In this document: positions 5,557 to 6,465 of the stretch, piece after piece
Layout: every line of letters begins with the position of its first letter
Numbering within the stretch: the stretch's first letter is position 1
Origin: Desulfarculaceae bacterium
GTDB taxonomy: Bacteria > Desulfobacterota > Desulfobacteria > Desulfobacterales > Desulfobacteraceae
NCBI GenBank assembly: GCA_021737205.1
Contig: JAIPEK010000131.1
Coordinates: 1 to 6,465, forward strand
DNA: 6,465 nucleotides
Direction of reading: 5' to 3'
The notes under the pieces: generated by a model
Told to the model about the DNA's origin: nothing
The model's database searches: none
What the model saw: only the letters and a program-made list of their open reading frames with translations
Translations under genes and position numbers: made by a program

Positions 5557-6465
5557 ACTTGCTTTCTTCTATAAGTTTGATATCAAGCCCCAGACTTTGA
5601 AGTTCCTTGGTAAGGACCCTGAAAGACTCTGGCATTCCGGGCTCAAGCACACTCTGCCCTTTGACGATTTTCTCGTACATCCGTGTCCTTCCCACCATAT
5701 CGTCCGATTTGACGGTCAAAAACTCCTGGAGCGCATGTGCCGCCCCATAAGCTTCCATGGCCCACACTTCCATCTCCCCGAGTCTCTGACCGCCGAACTG
5801 GGCCTTTCCACCCAAAGGCTGCTGGGTAACCAGGGAGTATGGTCCTATCGAACGGGCATGCAGTTTATCATCCACAAGATGATGAAGCTTGAGCATATAC
5901 ATGATGCCCACTGTAACGGTTTTATCAAAAGGCTCCCCTGTTCTGCCGTCATACAAGACCGCCTGGCCTGTATCATCAAGGCCCGCAAGGGTCAGAAGCT
6001 CCTTGATTTCTTCTTCGGTGGCCCCGTCAAATACCGGTGTGGACATGTGAAACCCGTTCCGGTACCTGGATGCCAGATCCAGAACACTTGTATCGTCCAT
6101 GGCTTTTACTTCATCGATAAATTGCGCTTCCGGATCGTTTTCCTCTTTTTTGAAAGAAGAGGTGGAAAAAATCTGTTCGAACCGTTTGCGAAGATCATCG
6201 GTCTTTTTCTTTTCCACAAGCTCGTCGATCTGCCATCCGATTCCCTGGGCGGCACGGCCGAGATGAATTTCAAGAATCTGGCCCACATTCATCCTCGACG
6301 GGACTCCGAGCGGGTTCAGCACCATATCCACGGGCCTTCCGTCTTCGAAATACGGCAGATCCTCGATGGGAAGAATTCTGGATACCACACCCTTGTTGCC
6401 GTGCCGGCCGGCCATTTTGTCGCCCACGGACAGAACCCGTTCCATGGCCACATCGATTTTGATAA
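5555..6465 (-). CDS. rpoB: RNA polymerase beta subunit, C-terminal part (5' end outside window)
   Basis: This is the last 303 or so residues of the catalytic beta subunit of DNA-dependent RNA polymerase. The frame stays open to the window edge; the GTG at 6451 is an internal valine codon, not a start. Seen directly: the invariant 'GDKMAGRHGNKG' segment (6389-6424), followed by 'NPLGVPSRMN', 'TPVFDGA', 'LYDGRTGEPF', 'MYMLKLHHLVDDK', 'SLVTQQPLGGKAQFGGQR' and 'GEMEVWAMEAYGAA'. It ends with the usual 'PGMPESF' C-terminal block that packs against the beta' clamp. In the family this region contributes active-site and hybrid-binding lysines. The protein ends 'LIEESK' with a TAA at 5555-5557 that overlaps the rpoC ribosome binding site. 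The rifampicin-binding region lies upstream of the window and cannot be judged. No frameshift is visible. Confidence 0.98.
   Translation of the reverse strand, partial: IKIDVAMERVLSVGDKMAGRHGNKGVVSRILPIEDLPYFEDGRPVDMVLNPLGVPSRMNVGQILEIHLGRAAQGIGWQIDELVEKKKTDDLRKRFEQIFSTSSFKKEENDPEAQFIDEVKAMDDTSVLDLASRYRNGFHMSTPVFDGATEEEIKELLTLAGLDDTGQAVLYDGRTGEPFDKTVTVGIMYMLKLHHLVDDKLHARSIGPYSLVTQQPLGGKAQFGGQRLGEMEVWAMEAYGAAHALQEFLTVKSDDMVGRTRMYEKIVKGQSVLEPGMPESFRVLTKELQSLGLDIKLIEESK

Noticed and set aside
6449..6451. A GTG start giving a 298-codon standalone protein at the right edge
   Set aside because: The frame remains open to the window edge and the sequence is the middle of RpoB just before 'GDKMAGRHGNKG', so this is an internal valine of a truncated gene.

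Overview
The window is a core information-processing locus, and every supported gene is on the minus strand. In transcription order (right to left) it holds the 3' part of rpoB, complete rpoC, complete rpsL, complete rpsG, and the first 45 codons of tuf (EF-Tu). This is the bacterial rpoBC-str arrangement. The proteins look bacterial and most like Desulfobacterota (former Deltaproteobacteria). RpoC has the proteobacterial zinc-ribbon, DFDGD and trigger-loop layout, a large trigger-loop insertion of the E. coli SI3 kind, and delta-type stretches such as the 'LSICVDDMIIPEEKW' segment. That placement is an inference from remembered family sequences, not from a search.

Layout. Positions 5555-6465 are the RNA polymerase beta C-terminus, cut by the window edge. 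RpoC (1168-5544) follows after 10 bases; it starts at TTG, and its Shine-Dalgarno overlaps the rpoB stop codon, so the two subunits are probably translationally coupled. A 99-base gap (1069-1167) holds a near-consensus sigma70-type promoter (TTGACA, 17 bp, TATTAT) facing rpsL, so the ribosomal-protein part can be transcribed independently of rpoBC. rpsL (697-1068) and rpsG (185-652) are 44 bases apart, and tuf starts at 136 after a 48-base gap. The usual fusA between rpsG and tuf is missing. No intergenic stretch reaches 300 bases, and I see no mobile elements, tRNAs, CRISPR or convincing intrinsic terminators.

The most notable observation is inside rpoC. At the tight loop joining '...LLWETIP' to 'IPFRFVNK...' there is an extra block of about 99 residues (572-670). 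It is neatly bounded and reads like a parvulin/PpiC-type peptidyl-prolyl isomerase fold whose catalytic histidines are replaced. It lies in the pore/secondary-channel part of beta', shortly before the rim helices. A second oddity is the S7 N-terminus, which lacks the usual 'LPDPK(F/Y)' motif although the rest of the protein is canonical.

Together the genes make the two largest RNA polymerase subunits, two 30S decoding/assembly proteins and the aminoacyl-tRNA carrier, all normally expressed in proportion to growth.
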